Assembly (NCBI RefSeq): GCF_963667045.1 | Contig: NZ_OY762934.1 | Coordinates: forward strand, 496,001 to 560,000 | Reading direction: 5' to 3' | DNA length: 64,000 nt | DNA from: an uncultured Cohaesibacter sp. | GTDB taxonomy: Bacteria; Pseudomonadota; Alphaproteobacteria; Rhizobiales; Cohaesibacteraceae | Part shown: positions 36,347-45,253 of the stretch, in pieces | Layout: the number at the start of each line of letters is the position of its first letter | Position numbering within the stretch: position 1 is the first letter of the stretch | Made by a program: the position numbers and the translations under genes | The notes under the pieces: model-generated | Told to the model about the DNA's origin: nothing | The model's database searches: none | What the model saw: only the letters and a program-made list of their open reading frames with translations

Positions 36347-37687
36347 CTATTTGGTCCCTTTGCTAGCAGCTTTACCGGAGGCTTCAGCCATCACGCGTTC
36401 AAGCAGCGCCTTGTCAGGCTTGGGGCCAACCAACATGCCGTCTACCGGAGCAGGCAGATCAGAGACCACCAGCTTCTCGTTCGGTTCCAGCCCGGAGGCC
36501 AGAACAGCGATGTCACCCTGAATATAGGCCACCTTGACCGGTTTGAAATGCAGGCGCTTTTCAGCGTCGACGACCATCACCATGCCTTTGCGAATGGCCG
36601 AAGCGGGAACGGCAATCTTGTCCTTCTTGGGCTGTCCCTGCAAGATAACCTCGACAGCGGTATCGCGCACCAACGGCGGACGCTGCCCGGGGGTGGCCTG
36701 TCCATAGGGATCACTCACTGTCAGCACGATGCCACGCGTGCGGGTTTTCGGGTCCATCGCGGCGGTTACCCGATCGAGCTTGGCGTCCCAGACAATGTCA
36801 TTGCGCGGTGTCCGCAAAACCACCTTGGCCTTGATGGCTTCATGACGATCCGATGTGCCATCACCTCCCGCCTCCAGCGCGGCCAGCGGACTGCCTGTCT
36901 CTCCGGGCTTGTTGAACAGCGAACTCAGGGCACCGATCGGGAACTGTGCGACCACTTCGGCGACGGCTATGCCATCGCCCGAGAAGAGGTGTTGGCCCTT
37001 GTTGACATATTGCCCAAGCGAAATGTCGACGGTATTGAGCCGCACATCGAACGGCGCTTTCAGTTCGGTCCGCTCCAGATTTAGGGCGGCAATCTCTTTC
37101 TGCTGGGCTAGCACCTTGCGCTCGGCGGCGTTCAGCTTGAGCGTACTGACCAGCGTCTGTACCTTTGCATCCTGTGTGAGAGATGCTCTTTCCGCCGTGT
37201 CAACGATGGACTGTGAGGCCGAGCCTTTCGCCATCAGCTGTTTCTTGCGGTCCAGATCATCCTGCAGCAACAACGAAGCCCGTTCCTCGATCTTGAGGGA
37301 TGCTTTTGTCGTTTCGTCCTTGGCATCAAGGGCCTCGATCTGTGCATCGATCTGGGCCAGACTCAATTCATACTCCCGTTCGTCGATTTTCAGCAGACTG
37401 GAACCGGCGGGGATCAGCAGGCCACTTCTGAGCTTGTCCGCCGTCCAGACGACTGGCCCGGCGACTTGCGCCACCGCATCCCAGGTTCGATCCGGCTGGA
37501 CCTTGCCATATCCCGACACAAAAGGAACCGCCGTCACGGCCTTAACGCCAATGACTTTGACCGGAGTTGCCTTTTCCTTGACATCGGTCGCAGCTTGCGG
37601 GGGCTTGGTATTCTGGGCAGATGCCATGGTGATGGCGATGGCGATCAAAACGGGAGGAAGCAGGAGTGCTTTTTTGAGTATGCTCAT
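36347..37687 (-). CDS. RND efflux periplasmic adaptor subunit (HlyD/AcrA-like)
   Basis: 446 aa from ATG at 37687; an upstream TTG adds two residues. A Sec signal peptide (MSILKKALLLPPVLIAIAI, cleavage near ASA) has no lipobox. A long alpha-helical hairpin region (about 100-210: LAQIDAQIEALDAKDETTKA, ASQSIVDTAERASLTQ) is flanked by lipoyl and beta-barrel parts. It bridges the RND pump to an outer-membrane channel. It is the first gene of the pair, with a spaced inverted repeat about 110 bp upstream. Confidence 0.9.
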   Translation of the reverse strand: MSILKKALLLPPVLIAIAITMASAQNTKPPQAATDVKEKATPVKVIGVKAVTAVPFVSGYGKVQPDRTWDAVAQVAGPVVWTADKLRSGLLIPAGSSLLKIDEREYELSLAQIDAQIEALDAKDETTKASLKIEERASLLLQDDLDRKKQLMAKGSASQSIVDTAERASLTQDAKVQTLVSTLKLNAAERKVLAQQKEIAALNLERTELKAPFDVRLNTVDISLGQYVNKGQHLFSGDGIAVAEVVAQFPIGALSSLFNKPGETGSPLAALEAGGDGTSDRHEAIKAKVVLRTPRNDIVWDAKLDRVTAAMDPKTRTRGIVLTVSDPYGQATPGQRPPLVRDTAVEVILQGQPKKDKIAVPASAIRKGMVMVVDAEKRLHFKPVKVAYIQGDIAVLASGLEPNEKLVVSDLPAPVDGMLVGPKPDKALLERVMAEASGKAASKGTK

Positions 37688-37792
37688 GGTCAAGCTCTTT
37701 GATGTGTCGAAAAATCAGACGAATCGAAACCCGTAAACGGACATATTTTTATATATTTGAAGCTACGCGAATAACTTGACGCACAAAAGAGG

Positions 37793-37819
37793 CAATTGGT
37801 ATCTGAAGGTAACCAATTG
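37793..37819. promoter_or_regulatory. Spaced inverted repeat upstream of the RND operon
   Basis: Perfect 8-bp arms CAATTGGT and ACCAATTG separated by 11 bp, about 105-130 bp upstream of the adaptor start. It is a plausible operator for a TetR- or LysR-type regulator that is not encoded next to the operon. Confidence 0.5.
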
Positions 37820-37901
37820 TAATCGACCATATGAAATGCTTGATGACGGCCATATTAGCAAAAAGTCAGCCATCTCCCATTGAACGCCAAGGGATTGATT
37901 T

Positions 37902-38056
37902 TCAAGCAACTTTCCAAAAGCTGACAATGGTGGTTTTTCGTCGCAGCATGACGGCCGCCACCCCCAAGGCCGTCGTCACGAGTGTTACCCAGATGCCGCC
38001 AGCGAGTGCGGCAGGACCATCGGACAAGCCGCCTTTCTTGCCGGAGAAAACAACAC
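37902..38056 (-). pseudogene. Degenerate coding fragment, possibly MotA/TolQ/ExbB-like
   Basis: A roughly 50-codon minus-strand frame between two stops has no start codon near its left limit but has the G+C-rich third positions of a real gene, inside otherwise AT-rich DNA. It reads SGKKGGLSDGPAALAGGIWV followed by TLVTTALGVAAVMLRRKTT. The segment DPAALAGGIW..LVTTALGL resembles the last membrane segment of MotA/TolQ/ExbB proton-channel proteins. It could equally be the C-terminal membrane anchor of some other lost gene. Upstream frames show no matching remainder. Confidence 0.35.
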
Positions 38057-38187
38057 GTCAAGCTTTGGCAACGCCTTGAAACCACCCCACGGATCAACCT
38101 CAAAAAGTTGACCCACCAAACGCTGAAACGTAAAAAATTGATTGGGAAAATTAACAAGAAACGCCAAACCGTCATGTTGACGGCATG

Positions 38188-38220
38188 CATTTGGTTAATT
38201 TTTGACTACTCAACCAAATG
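38188..38220. repeat. Inverted repeat in the long opgG upstream region
   Basis: 9-bp arms CATTTGGTT / AACCAAATG with a 15-bp AT-rich loop. The whole 37820-38506 interval is otherwise featureless and AT-rich apart from the coding fragment at 37902-38056. Confidence 0.45.
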
Positions 38221-38506
38221 ATTCACAGCAATTTTCAATTTTCACAACTGTCCGCTTGACGAAAACCTTCTTTTTCATCATGACATCCGTTTGATATTGC
38301 ACCACTTTTTAGAATGCCCTTCAAAGAGGGTAGCCCATGAAAAACGCCATTGTGACAAGCACATAAAAATTCGCCTCAATTGTGCCAAATACTTGAACAC
38401 TCTCGAGGTTGAATAAACTGACTTGGATGGATGTAAATTTTCATGGAACTACCGGGAACCATATCGAGCCTGAAGACTTCTCTCATAACAACTGTATCGA
38501 ACTAGG

Positions 38507-40108
38507 ATGAATGCTCCGATGTCTATTACGCGTCGCGTGTTTCTGGCCGCTTCCGCTGCCACCAGCTTGGTTTCTCTGAGCAATCTCGCATTTGCCGCAG
38601 GAACCGACGCAGCACCCGCAGATACCGTTGAAGTTGCTCAGCCTTTCAGCTTCGACAGCCTTTCTGCTGAAATGCAGGAGTTGGCGTCCAAAGATTATGT
38701 ATCCCGGCCGCAGGCGGAGGATTCCTATCTCAAGGATTTGACCTACGACCTCTATCGGATGATCCGCTTCAATCCGGAAAAGGCACGCTTTGCCGATAGC
38801 GATGCTTCGGCATTTCGTCTTCATGCTTTCCACATGGGTTGGCTGTTCAAGTTTCCCGTGACCCTGTTTGAGGTTGCGGAAGGCAAGGCCACACCGATGA
38901 CCTTCAACACGGATGACTTCATCTACGAGCGGGAATCTCGCGACAAGGTTCCCGCTCATCAGGCCCTACCTGGCATTGCCGGTTTCCGGCTTCACTATCC
39001 GCTGAACCGCCCGGACGTCTTTGACGAGCTGATCTCCTTCCAGGGTGCCTCCTATTTCCGGGCGCTCGGTCATGGTTCGGTCTATGGATTGTCTGCCCGC
39101 GGGCTGGCGATCAATACCGGCAGCTCGGAGCCGGAAGAATTTCCGGTATTCACCCGCTTCTATGTGGAACGCCCGAACCCTTCGGAACAGAAGATCACGG
39201 TTTATGCAGCGCTGGAAAGCCGCTCAGTCACCGGCGCGTATCGGTTTGTCATCAATCCGGGCGAAAACACCATGATCGACACGACCGCACGTCTCTACAT
39301 GCGGAACGACGTGCCGCAACTCGGCATCGCGCCTTTGACTTCCATGTTCCTGTTCGCCGAGCGCAACAGAGACAAGTTCGACGACTACCGCCCCAACGTC
39401 CATGACAGTGACGGGCTGGAGATCGTCAAGCAGAATGGCGAGCGCGTCTGGCGCCCCCTGTCCAACCCGCCGAATCTGGCTTCGAGCTATTTTGCCGAGC
39501 AATCGCCAAAGAGCTTTGGACTGATGCAGCGAGACCGGAATTTCGATCATTTCCAGGACATTTCCGCCATGTATGAAAGGCGGCCGTCCCTGAGGATAGA
39601 ACCGGTTGGAGACTGGGGCAAGGGCTCCGTACGTTTGGTGGAGATCCCGTCAGATCTGGAAGTCAACGACAATATCGTTGCCTTCTGGATGCCGGAAAAT
39701 GGCGGCGCCGCAGGCCAGAGCCTTGAGTTTTCCTATCGGATGCACTGGGGTAGCCTGTCCGCAAAATCCGAAGACGAGCTGGCCTATGTGCTGGAAACCC
39801 GGTCAGGAACCGGTGGCGTATCCGGTGTCAAAAACAAGGATGGCACCCGCAAGTTCGTTATCGACTTCAAGGACGGCGTTCTGGCGAACCTGCCCGCCAG
39901 TGAAGTCGGCAATGTAAAAATTAACAGCGCTATCCAGAATGGCGAGATCAAGACCCAGACCTTGACACCGATCCCTGAAGAAAAGGTATGGCGTCTGGTG
40001 ATGGATATTGCCGCCAGTGAAGGAAGCATCGTGGAAATGACAGCACATCTGTCAGGCTACAACCGACGCCTCAGCGAAACCTGGGCGTATCAATGGATCA
40101 ATGACTAA
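38507..40108 (+). CDS. opgG: Periplasmic glucan biosynthesis protein, OpgG/OpgD (MdoG/MdoD) family
   Basis: 533 aa. ATG at 38507 has no room for a ribosome site; ATG at 38519 (MSITRRVFLAASAATSL) with TAGGA upstream is a good alternative. The N-terminus is a twin-arginine signal (TRRVFLAAS), a feature of OpgD more than OpgG. The mature protein has the MdoG domain: AGFRLHYPLNRPDVFDELISFQGASYFRALG, GLSARGLAINTG, FYVERPNPSEQKI. It acts in the periplasm in making or branching osmoregulated glucans, upstream of opgH. The choice between OpgG and OpgD is open. Confidence 0.9.
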   Translation: MNAPMSITRRVFLAASAATSLVSLSNLAFAAGTDAAPADTVEVAQPFSFDSLSAEMQELASKDYVSRPQAEDSYLKDLTYDLYRMIRFNPEKARFADSDASAFRLHAFHMGWLFKFPVTLFEVAEGKATPMTFNTDDFIYERESRDKVPAHQALPGIAGFRLHYPLNRPDVFDELISFQGASYFRALGHGSVYGLSARGLAINTGSSEPEEFPVFTRFYVERPNPSEQKITVYAALESRSVTGAYRFVINPGENTMIDTTARLYMRNDVPQLGIAPLTSMFLFAERNRDKFDDYRPNVHDSDGLEIVKQNGERVWRPLSNPPNLASSYFAEQSPKSFGLMQRDRNFDHFQDISAMYERRPSLRIEPVGDWGKGSVRLVEIPSDLEVNDNIVAFWMPENGGAAGQSLEFSYRMHWGSLSAKSEDELAYVLETRSGTGGVSGVKNKDGTRKFVIDFKDGVLANLPASEVGNVKINSAIQNGEIKTQTLTPIPEEKVWRLVMDIAASEGSIVEMTAHLSGYNRRLSETWAYQWIND

Positions 40109-40156
40109 TTGGTTGAAACATCAACTATATTGCAAGCGTAAAACAAGGTGATGACA

Positions 40157-40309
40157 ATGACTTTTGAAGAGTTGACTTCCGGCCCTTGCGCTTTGCCGCG
40201 GGCTCCCCTGGCCATGCCGACCCAGATTCTGGAAAATCCGGAACACCATGGGTTTGTATCCAGCTTGCGGATTTTCCTTCGGGAAACCGCCAGACTCTCT
40301 GGTGCATGA
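40157..40309 (+). CDS. Small ORF between opgG and opgH, resembling a detached OpgH N-terminus
   Basis: 50 codons: MTFEELTSGPCALPRAPLAM, then a segment ending LREtARLSGA. AAGGTG lies 6 nt before the ATG, and the stop is 10 bp before the opgH ATG. The stretch ALPRAPLAMP is like the cytoplasmic N-terminal segment found at the start of OpgH proteins (E. coli OpgH has AMPIAASEKAALP). The following opgH starts directly at its first helix. The ORF may be a naturally separate, coupled N-terminal peptide, or the result of a frameshift, since the two frames differ by one base. Confidence 0.55.
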   Translation: MTFEELTSGPCALPRAPLAMPTQILENPEHHGFVSSLRIFLRETARLSGA

Positions 40310-40319
40310 GCGCTAATCA

Positions 40320-42053
40320 ATGAAAAAATTCGGGCTCTATCTGTTGCGGGGCTTTGTCATTCTGGCAAGCCTCGCAATAGGTGCCATTGCGTTCGTGACC
40401 TTTCTTCAGGTGGTCGCAGTTAATGGCATCAACCTGTTTGACATCATTCTGTCGGCGCTCATTCTGATTTCCACCACTTGGCTTGCCTGGGGTGGGATGC
40501 AGGGGATGATCGGTCTCACCACATCTCCTGCAAGCGTCTCGCTGAAGAAAAGCGACAGGATTACCGGCAGGTCCATCATTCTGATGCCCGTCTACAACGA
40601 AGACCCGCTGATGTCCTTCACGCGGCTGGCCGCCATGGAGAAATCTCTCAAACGTAGCGATCCGCTCGCAGACATTCATTTTGCCATCCTGTCGGACACC
40701 CGCAGGGATGATATCGCCCGGCAAGAAGAAGAGCTGTTTGTTCGCCTCGTTGAGGAATGCGATGGCGAAGGGCGCTTCTTCTATCGCCGCCGCGCCCAGA
40801 ATATTGGCAAGAAGGCGGGCAATATCGAGGACTTTCTGACCCATTCCGGCGCGGCCTATGACTATGCGGTCATTCTGGATGCGGACAGCCTGATGGAGGG
40901 TGACACCATCCTCGAGATGATCGCCCGCATGGAAGCCGAACCGCGCCTCGGTTTGCTGCAAACCCTGCCCAAGATCATTCGTGCCGAAACCCGTTTTGGC
41001 CGGGCGATGCAATTTGCAGCCTCGTTCTATTCACCGATCTTCTGCCGGGGTCTCGCTATGCTCCAGGGCGAAACCGGACCTTTCTGGGGTCACAATGCCA
41101 TTGTGCGCATTGATGCCTTTGCCCAGTCATGCGGTCTGCCTGCCTTGCGCGGCCAACCGCCATTTGGCGGTCACATCATGAGCCACGACTATGTCGAGGC
41201 GGCCCTTCTCGCCCGGGCTGGCTGGATTGTCCGTGTCGATGATGATCTGGAAGGCTCTTATGAAGAAGGCCCGGAGAATGTTGTCGACCACGCCAAGCGC
41301 GACCGGCGCTGGTGTCAGGGCAACCTGCAGCATTCCCGCGTCATCAATGCGCCCGGCCTCAAGCCATGGTCGCGCTTTGTCTTTGCGCAAGGCATCATGG
41401 CCTATATCGCGCCGCTATTCTGGCTGACATTCCTGATCGTGTCCATTCTTGCACCGGGCTTCGACAACCAGCCGAACTATTTCCCCGTGCCAAACTGGCC
41501 AACACCCTATATTCCGCCATCGATGACCTTTCAGGCCATCAGCCTGCTGGTCGGTATTTTCGGCCTGCTGCTTCTGCCCAAGCTGATGATCGTCGTCAAG
41601 GCAGCCATTACGGATCGGGCGCGCTTCTATGGCGGTGCGACCAAAGCTCTGACTTCGACGCTTTGGGAACTGCTGATCTCGTCACTGATTGCACCGATTG
41701 TCATGCTCTATGCAACGCGCTCGGTCTATCAAGTCGTCATGGGCAAAGATGGCGGCTGGCCAACCAACAACCGTGGTGACGGCCGGTTGAGCTATGCGGA
41801 GTGTTTCTCTGCGGCCTGGTGGGTGTCTCTCATCGGCGTGGCCGGGCTTTTGCTCGCCATCTATCTGGCACCGAACATTTTCTACTGGTTGCTGCCGGTC
41901 GCCCTGCCGATCCTCTTTGCGCCGTGGATCCTGCACTGGAGTTCCCAGATCGGTTCCGACGCTGTCTTCACTGTCCCAAGTGAAATGCTGACACCGCCCG
42001 TCGTCACCCTGCATGATGAACTGGTGGATCGCTGGACTGCCCTCTACGCTTGA
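40320..42053 (+). CDS. opgH: Glucosyltransferase OpgH (MdoH), short N-terminus
   Basis: 577 aa against about 850 in E. coli; the N-terminal cytoplasmic region is missing and the C-terminal tail is short. GT2 core motifs are intact: ILMPVYNEDPLMSFTRLAAM, AVILDADSLMEGDTILEMIA (DxD), HNAIVRIDAF, SHDYVEAALLARAGW and RRWCQGNLQH (the QxxRW-type motif). About seven helices surround the catalytic domain. It polymerises glucose from UDP-glucose into the glucan backbone across the inner membrane. A stop codon lies in frame 2 codons before the ATG. Confidence 0.93.
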   Translation: MKKFGLYLLRGFVILASLAIGAIAFVTFLQVVAVNGINLFDIILSALILISTTWLAWGGMQGMIGLTTSPASVSLKKSDRITGRSIILMPVYNEDPLMSFTRLAAMEKSLKRSDPLADIHFAILSDTRRDDIARQEEELFVRLVEECDGEGRFFYRRRAQNIGKKAGNIEDFLTHSGAAYDYAVILDADSLMEGDTILEMIARMEAEPRLGLLQTLPKIIRAETRFGRAMQFAASFYSPIFCRGLAMLQGETGPFWGHNAIVRIDAFAQSCGLPALRGQPPFGGHIMSHDYVEAALLARAGWIVRVDDDLEGSYEEGPENVVDHAKRDRRWCQGNLQHSRVINAPGLKPWSRFVFAQGIMAYIAPLFWLTFLIVSILAPGFDNQPNYFPVPNWPTPYIPPSMTFQAISLLVGIFGLLLLPKLMIVVKAAITDRARFYGGATKALTSTLWELLISSLIAPIVMLYATRSVYQVVMGKDGGWPTNNRGDGRLSYAECFSAAWWVSLIGVAGLLLAIYLAPNIFYWLLPVALPILFAPWILHWSSQIGSDAVFTVPSEMLTPPVVTLHDELVDRWTALYA

Positions 42054-42063
42054 AATGCGCAGG

Positions 42064-42086
42064 ATCAGCCGCCCGTGGCGGCTGAT
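42064..42086 (+). terminator. Hairpin just after opgH
   Basis: Perfect 10-bp stem ATCAGCCGCC / GGCGGCTGAT with a 3-nt loop, 10 nt after the opgH stop. No strong U-run follows, so termination may be partial. Confidence 0.6.
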
Positions 42087-42110
42087 TAATGATGTACCAC
42101 TACGAAAAGA

Positions 42111-42130
42111 CTGCCGGATAACACCGGCAG
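42111..42130 (-). terminator. Hairpin after ttrA
   Basis: 7-bp arms CTGCCGG / CCGGCAG with a 6-nt loop. On the minus strand the stem is followed by TCTTTTCG, 34 nt past the ttrA stop, between the convergent opgH and ttrA genes. Confidence 0.6.
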
Positions 42131-42164
42131 CCTTGTTCTCATCCTTGATCGTCAGACTTGTTCA

Positions 42165-45100
42165 TCAGGCGATCTTTTCTATTTTGGCCGGCAGGCCCTG
42201 TCGGACTGCGGCGCCGGAAATCGGATCAACCCAAACACCGGGGTTGCTTCTGGTCGGATCAATCAGGCCCAGATCATTCTGCAACACGCCGCTGCCTTGT
42301 CGTGGATCGGCGGGCATAGTAGTGCCATCGATGGTGATATCAGCGGCGCCAAACCGGCGATGACCGAAACCATGCTCAATGGCCACGGTGCCCGGCGCCA
42401 CCCCGTCGCGCACCACAGCAACACTCTCAAGGCTGCCACCCGGCGTAGTCAGACGTACCTTGTCGCCGGTCTTGATCCCCTGGCTATCAGCCAGATCGCG
42501 ACCGATATTGAGGGTATTGGTTCCGACAACCCGCAAAAGCGTCTTGGCTCCGACAGAATAGGAGTTCTGCAAAGCCGACTTGAAGCTGCTCACCTTCACC
42601 GGCCATTCGCTTGACGGGTAGACATCGGCCACCTTGCTGCCATCGGCAAATTCCGCCTCGCGCCATGTCGGCACGCCGGGTGAGCGCTTGCCGGTCATGG
42701 CGTTGCGGGCACTGCCGACGCCTTCGTTATAGATCTGCATGGCCTTGCCGAACGGATGGGCGCTCTTGTCACCCTTGTAGCTCTTGTCCTTGTTTTCATA
42801 ACGCCCGCCCTTGGCATAGACGGTCGCAGCCTTGCGCCATTCGTCCGGCTTAAGGGTCGCTTCCAGCGTCGCGCGGATGCGTTCGACACCCGAGACGACA
42901 AGATCGTCGTCGCTGGCGTCGTCCACCATGGACCCGCCGGACGTTGCCACATTCACCGCGCCGCGCAAGTAAAAGTCTTCCGGCCGGTTGAGCGGATGCA
43001 TGGCGCCATCCTTGTCAGGAATGGCCGCATCGCCAAAGCCCGGCAACCCGAGTCGTTTGGCCGTTGCGATGAGGAACATGTCGACATCAATAGGCACGCC
43101 TTCCGCCGTTTTGGCAACCTTCGGCTCGACCACCGGCCAGCGCGCTGTCGTTACCTTGGTCAGCACGCCGTTCCAAGGCTTCACGAAGCCCCAGCTCTCA
43201 TACATCACCGTATCCGGCACGATATAGTCCGCAAGCGCCGAGCTTTCGTTGATGAAGGGATCGATGGAGATGATCAGCGGCACCACCTTCGGATCCTTCA
43301 GTTTCGGTACAAGATGCTCGATACCGGCGATACCATAGATCGGATTGGCGTTGCGCAGGATCAACGCCTCGATGTTGTAGGGATAGCCATTGACCATCGA
43401 GGAGAACCATTCGGTCGCCAGTCCCGGTGCATTGGGGTACCACGGCCCGTCCGCCGGAAAGGCCTTGCCCGAGGCCTTCTTGGCCTTGAACTCAGAGGTC
43501 TTCTCGTAAGGCACGTTGCGCCCCAGTGGCAGGCCCTTCGGCTTGACGCCGCCAACAACCTTGGCAAGATCATAGGCCGGACCGTTGGTGTCCGGGTACC
43601 AGCCGCCGAGCATGACAGTACCGCCCTTCCAGTTGAGATTACCGATCAGCGTGTTGAGCATCATCAGGGCAAAGGTATTGTAGAAGCCGGAGCCGCTCAT
43701 CATGCCGCCGTGGCTGTTGACAGCCGCCTTGCGGCCATGGCTGGTGAAGCGATCGGCCAGATTGGTGATCGTTTCGACCGGAATGCCGCAGGCACTGGCA
43801 TAGTCAGCATAGCTCAGGCGTTCCGCTTCCTCGCGCAGCAGGGTAAGCGCCGACTTGACGGCTATCGGGCCATCCTTGCCGTCGGCCGTCCCGTCAAAGA
43901 ACAGTGGCGCAGGTTGGTCGCCAACCGGCACGGGGCCATTCTCGGAGGCGACCATGTAAGGGTCGCCGTCGTCATAGGGCTTGGCCCCTTCGGCCAGTTC
44001 CAACCCCATGTCCGACCCGCGCAACAGCTTGCCCATGCGCGGGCTCTTCTCGTCGACGATGACCAGATGGGTAGCGTTGCTCCAATTGGCCTCTCCGGCG
44101 GCGGTTGCCGCTTCCCTGGAGGGTTGAGCCAGATAGGCCTTGTTGATGCGGTCGTTCTCGAACATCCAGCGCATCATGCCCATGGCCAGCGCACCGTCCG
44201 TGCCCGGAATGATCGGCACCCAGCGGGACCGGTCACCGGACGGGCCACTCTGTGCGTGGTTAAGCACCGGATCAACGACCACATAGTCGAGCTTGCCGTC
44301 ACTGCGTGCTTCGGCCACCAGTGCACCGATGCGTTTGAAGGGGTTGCCAGCGTTGCCTGGCGCCGTGCCGACAAACAGGATGAATTCGGCCTCCTCGAAG
44401 TCCGGTTTTGCGTGTGGCATGCCCTTGACGTCACCGAACATGGCGCCGGATCCTGAACGATAGGAGCCGCCGCAATAGGAGCCGTGACGAGCATAGTTGG
44501 TGGAGCCATACCCCTGTTTGAGCCAGCGCAGGTTCATGGTGTCACGGCCATCGTTGACCGAACTCAGCATCACCACGCCATTGGCGCGGGGGCCGAATTC
44601 GGGTGCGTCGGCGCGGATCGGGGTTTCGAGGTCGCGGATTTCCCTGAGGCCCGCTACCTTGCCTTCACCGAACAGGTCGCCACCTTCCACGACTTCCTCG
44701 ACCAGCTGTTCAAAGCTGATGGTCTGCCATTGGCCAGAGCCGCGCGGACCGACGCGCTTCAAAGGCTGAAGCACCCGGCGCGGGTTGTCGAGCTGGTCGA
44801 GCACCGCATTGCCGCGGCCACAAGCCGTCGAGCGATGCAGCATGCCATTGCCGCCGCCTGCCTGGGCAAGCGCCACAAGGCTTTCCCGCACAGGCGTTTC
44901 ATAAGGCAGGAATTCGGTCGTGCTGAGCGGATTGTATGGGTTGCCCGTCACGCGCAGCACCTTGTTTCGGGTCTTGTCGACCCGAACCCGCACACCGCAC
45001 ATGGTGGTACAACCGATGCACATGGCGTAGCTGACGGTCTGATCCGGGTTGAGCTCGATCTCGCCATTGGCGGTAACGCGATATTCGGGTTCCGGTGCGT

Positions 45101-45242
45101 TGCCGGTGATGTGCTTGCGGGGTACTTCACCGGACCATTTGCCCTTGAGAACCTTCTTGACCGGTTCGGCATAGCCTGCTGCAAATGCACCCAAAGCACC
45201 AATTGCCGCAGCACCCTTCAAAATATTACGACGTGTTGACAT
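42165..45242 (-). CDS. ttrA: Tetrathionate reductase catalytic subunit TtrA (molybdopterin)
   Basis: 1025 aa, the length of TtrA. A twin-arginine signal (MSTRRNILKGAAAIGALGAF) is followed by the 4Fe-4S ligands C75, C78, C82 (CIGCTTMCG) and C141 (STACGRGNA). C257 in SYCGGSYRSGSG is the probable molybdenum ligand. The family domains (GTDGALAMGMMRWM, PDTVMYESWG and a C-terminal dinucleotide-binding domain) are complete. It reduces tetrathionate to thiosulfate in the periplasm. It is the last gene of ttrBCA, 11 bp after ttrC. Thiosulfate or arsenate-type relatives are less likely given TtrS/TtrR next door. Confidence 0.92.
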   Translation of the reverse strand: MSTRRNILKGAAAIGALGAFAAGYAEPVKKVLKGKWSGEVPRKHITGNAPEPEYRVTANGEIELNPDQTVSYAMCIGCTTMCGVRVRVDKTRNKVLRVTGNPYNPLSTTEFLPYETPVRESLVALAQAGGGNGMLHRSTACGRGNAVLDQLDNPRRVLQPLKRVGPRGSGQWQTISFEQLVEEVVEGGDLFGEGKVAGLREIRDLETPIRADAPEFGPRANGVVMLSSVNDGRDTMNLRWLKQGYGSTNYARHGSYCGGSYRSGSGAMFGDVKGMPHAKPDFEEAEFILFVGTAPGNAGNPFKRIGALVAEARSDGKLDYVVVDPVLNHAQSGPSGDRSRWVPIIPGTDGALAMGMMRWMFENDRINKAYLAQPSREAATAAGEANWSNATHLVIVDEKSPRMGKLLRGSDMGLELAEGAKPYDDGDPYMVASENGPVPVGDQPAPLFFDGTADGKDGPIAVKSALTLLREEAERLSYADYASACGIPVETITNLADRFTSHGRKAAVNSHGGMMSGSGFYNTFALMMLNTLIGNLNWKGGTVMLGGWYPDTNGPAYDLAKVVGGVKPKGLPLGRNVPYEKTSEFKAKKASGKAFPADGPWYPNAPGLATEWFSSMVNGYPYNIEALILRNANPIYGIAGIEHLVPKLKDPKVVPLIISIDPFINESSALADYIVPDTVMYESWGFVKPWNGVLTKVTTARWPVVEPKVAKTAEGVPIDVDMFLIATAKRLGLPGFGDAAIPDKDGAMHPLNRPEDFYLRGAVNVATSGGSMVDDASDDDLVVSGVERIRATLEATLKPDEWRKAATVYAKGGRYENKDKSYKGDKSAHPFGKAMQIYNEGVGSARNAMTGKRSPGVPTWREAEFADGSKVADVYPSSEWPVKVSSFKSALQNSYSVGAKTLLRVVGTNTLNIGRDLADSQGIKTGDKVRLTTPGGSLESVAVVRDGVAPGTVAIEHGFGHRRFGAADITIDGTTMPADPRQGSGVLQNDLGLIDPTRSNPGVWVDPISGAAVRQGLPAKIEKIA

Positions 45243-45253
45243 GGGCTTTCTCC

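Noticed and set aside
33918-36521. 867-codon plus-strand open frame
   Set aside because: Entirely antisense to the RND pump gene, which has full family motifs; composition and residues (many His, Asp, Gly, Arg) are typical of a shadow frame.
42756-44456. 566-codon plus-strand open frame
   Set aside because: Antisense to ttrA.
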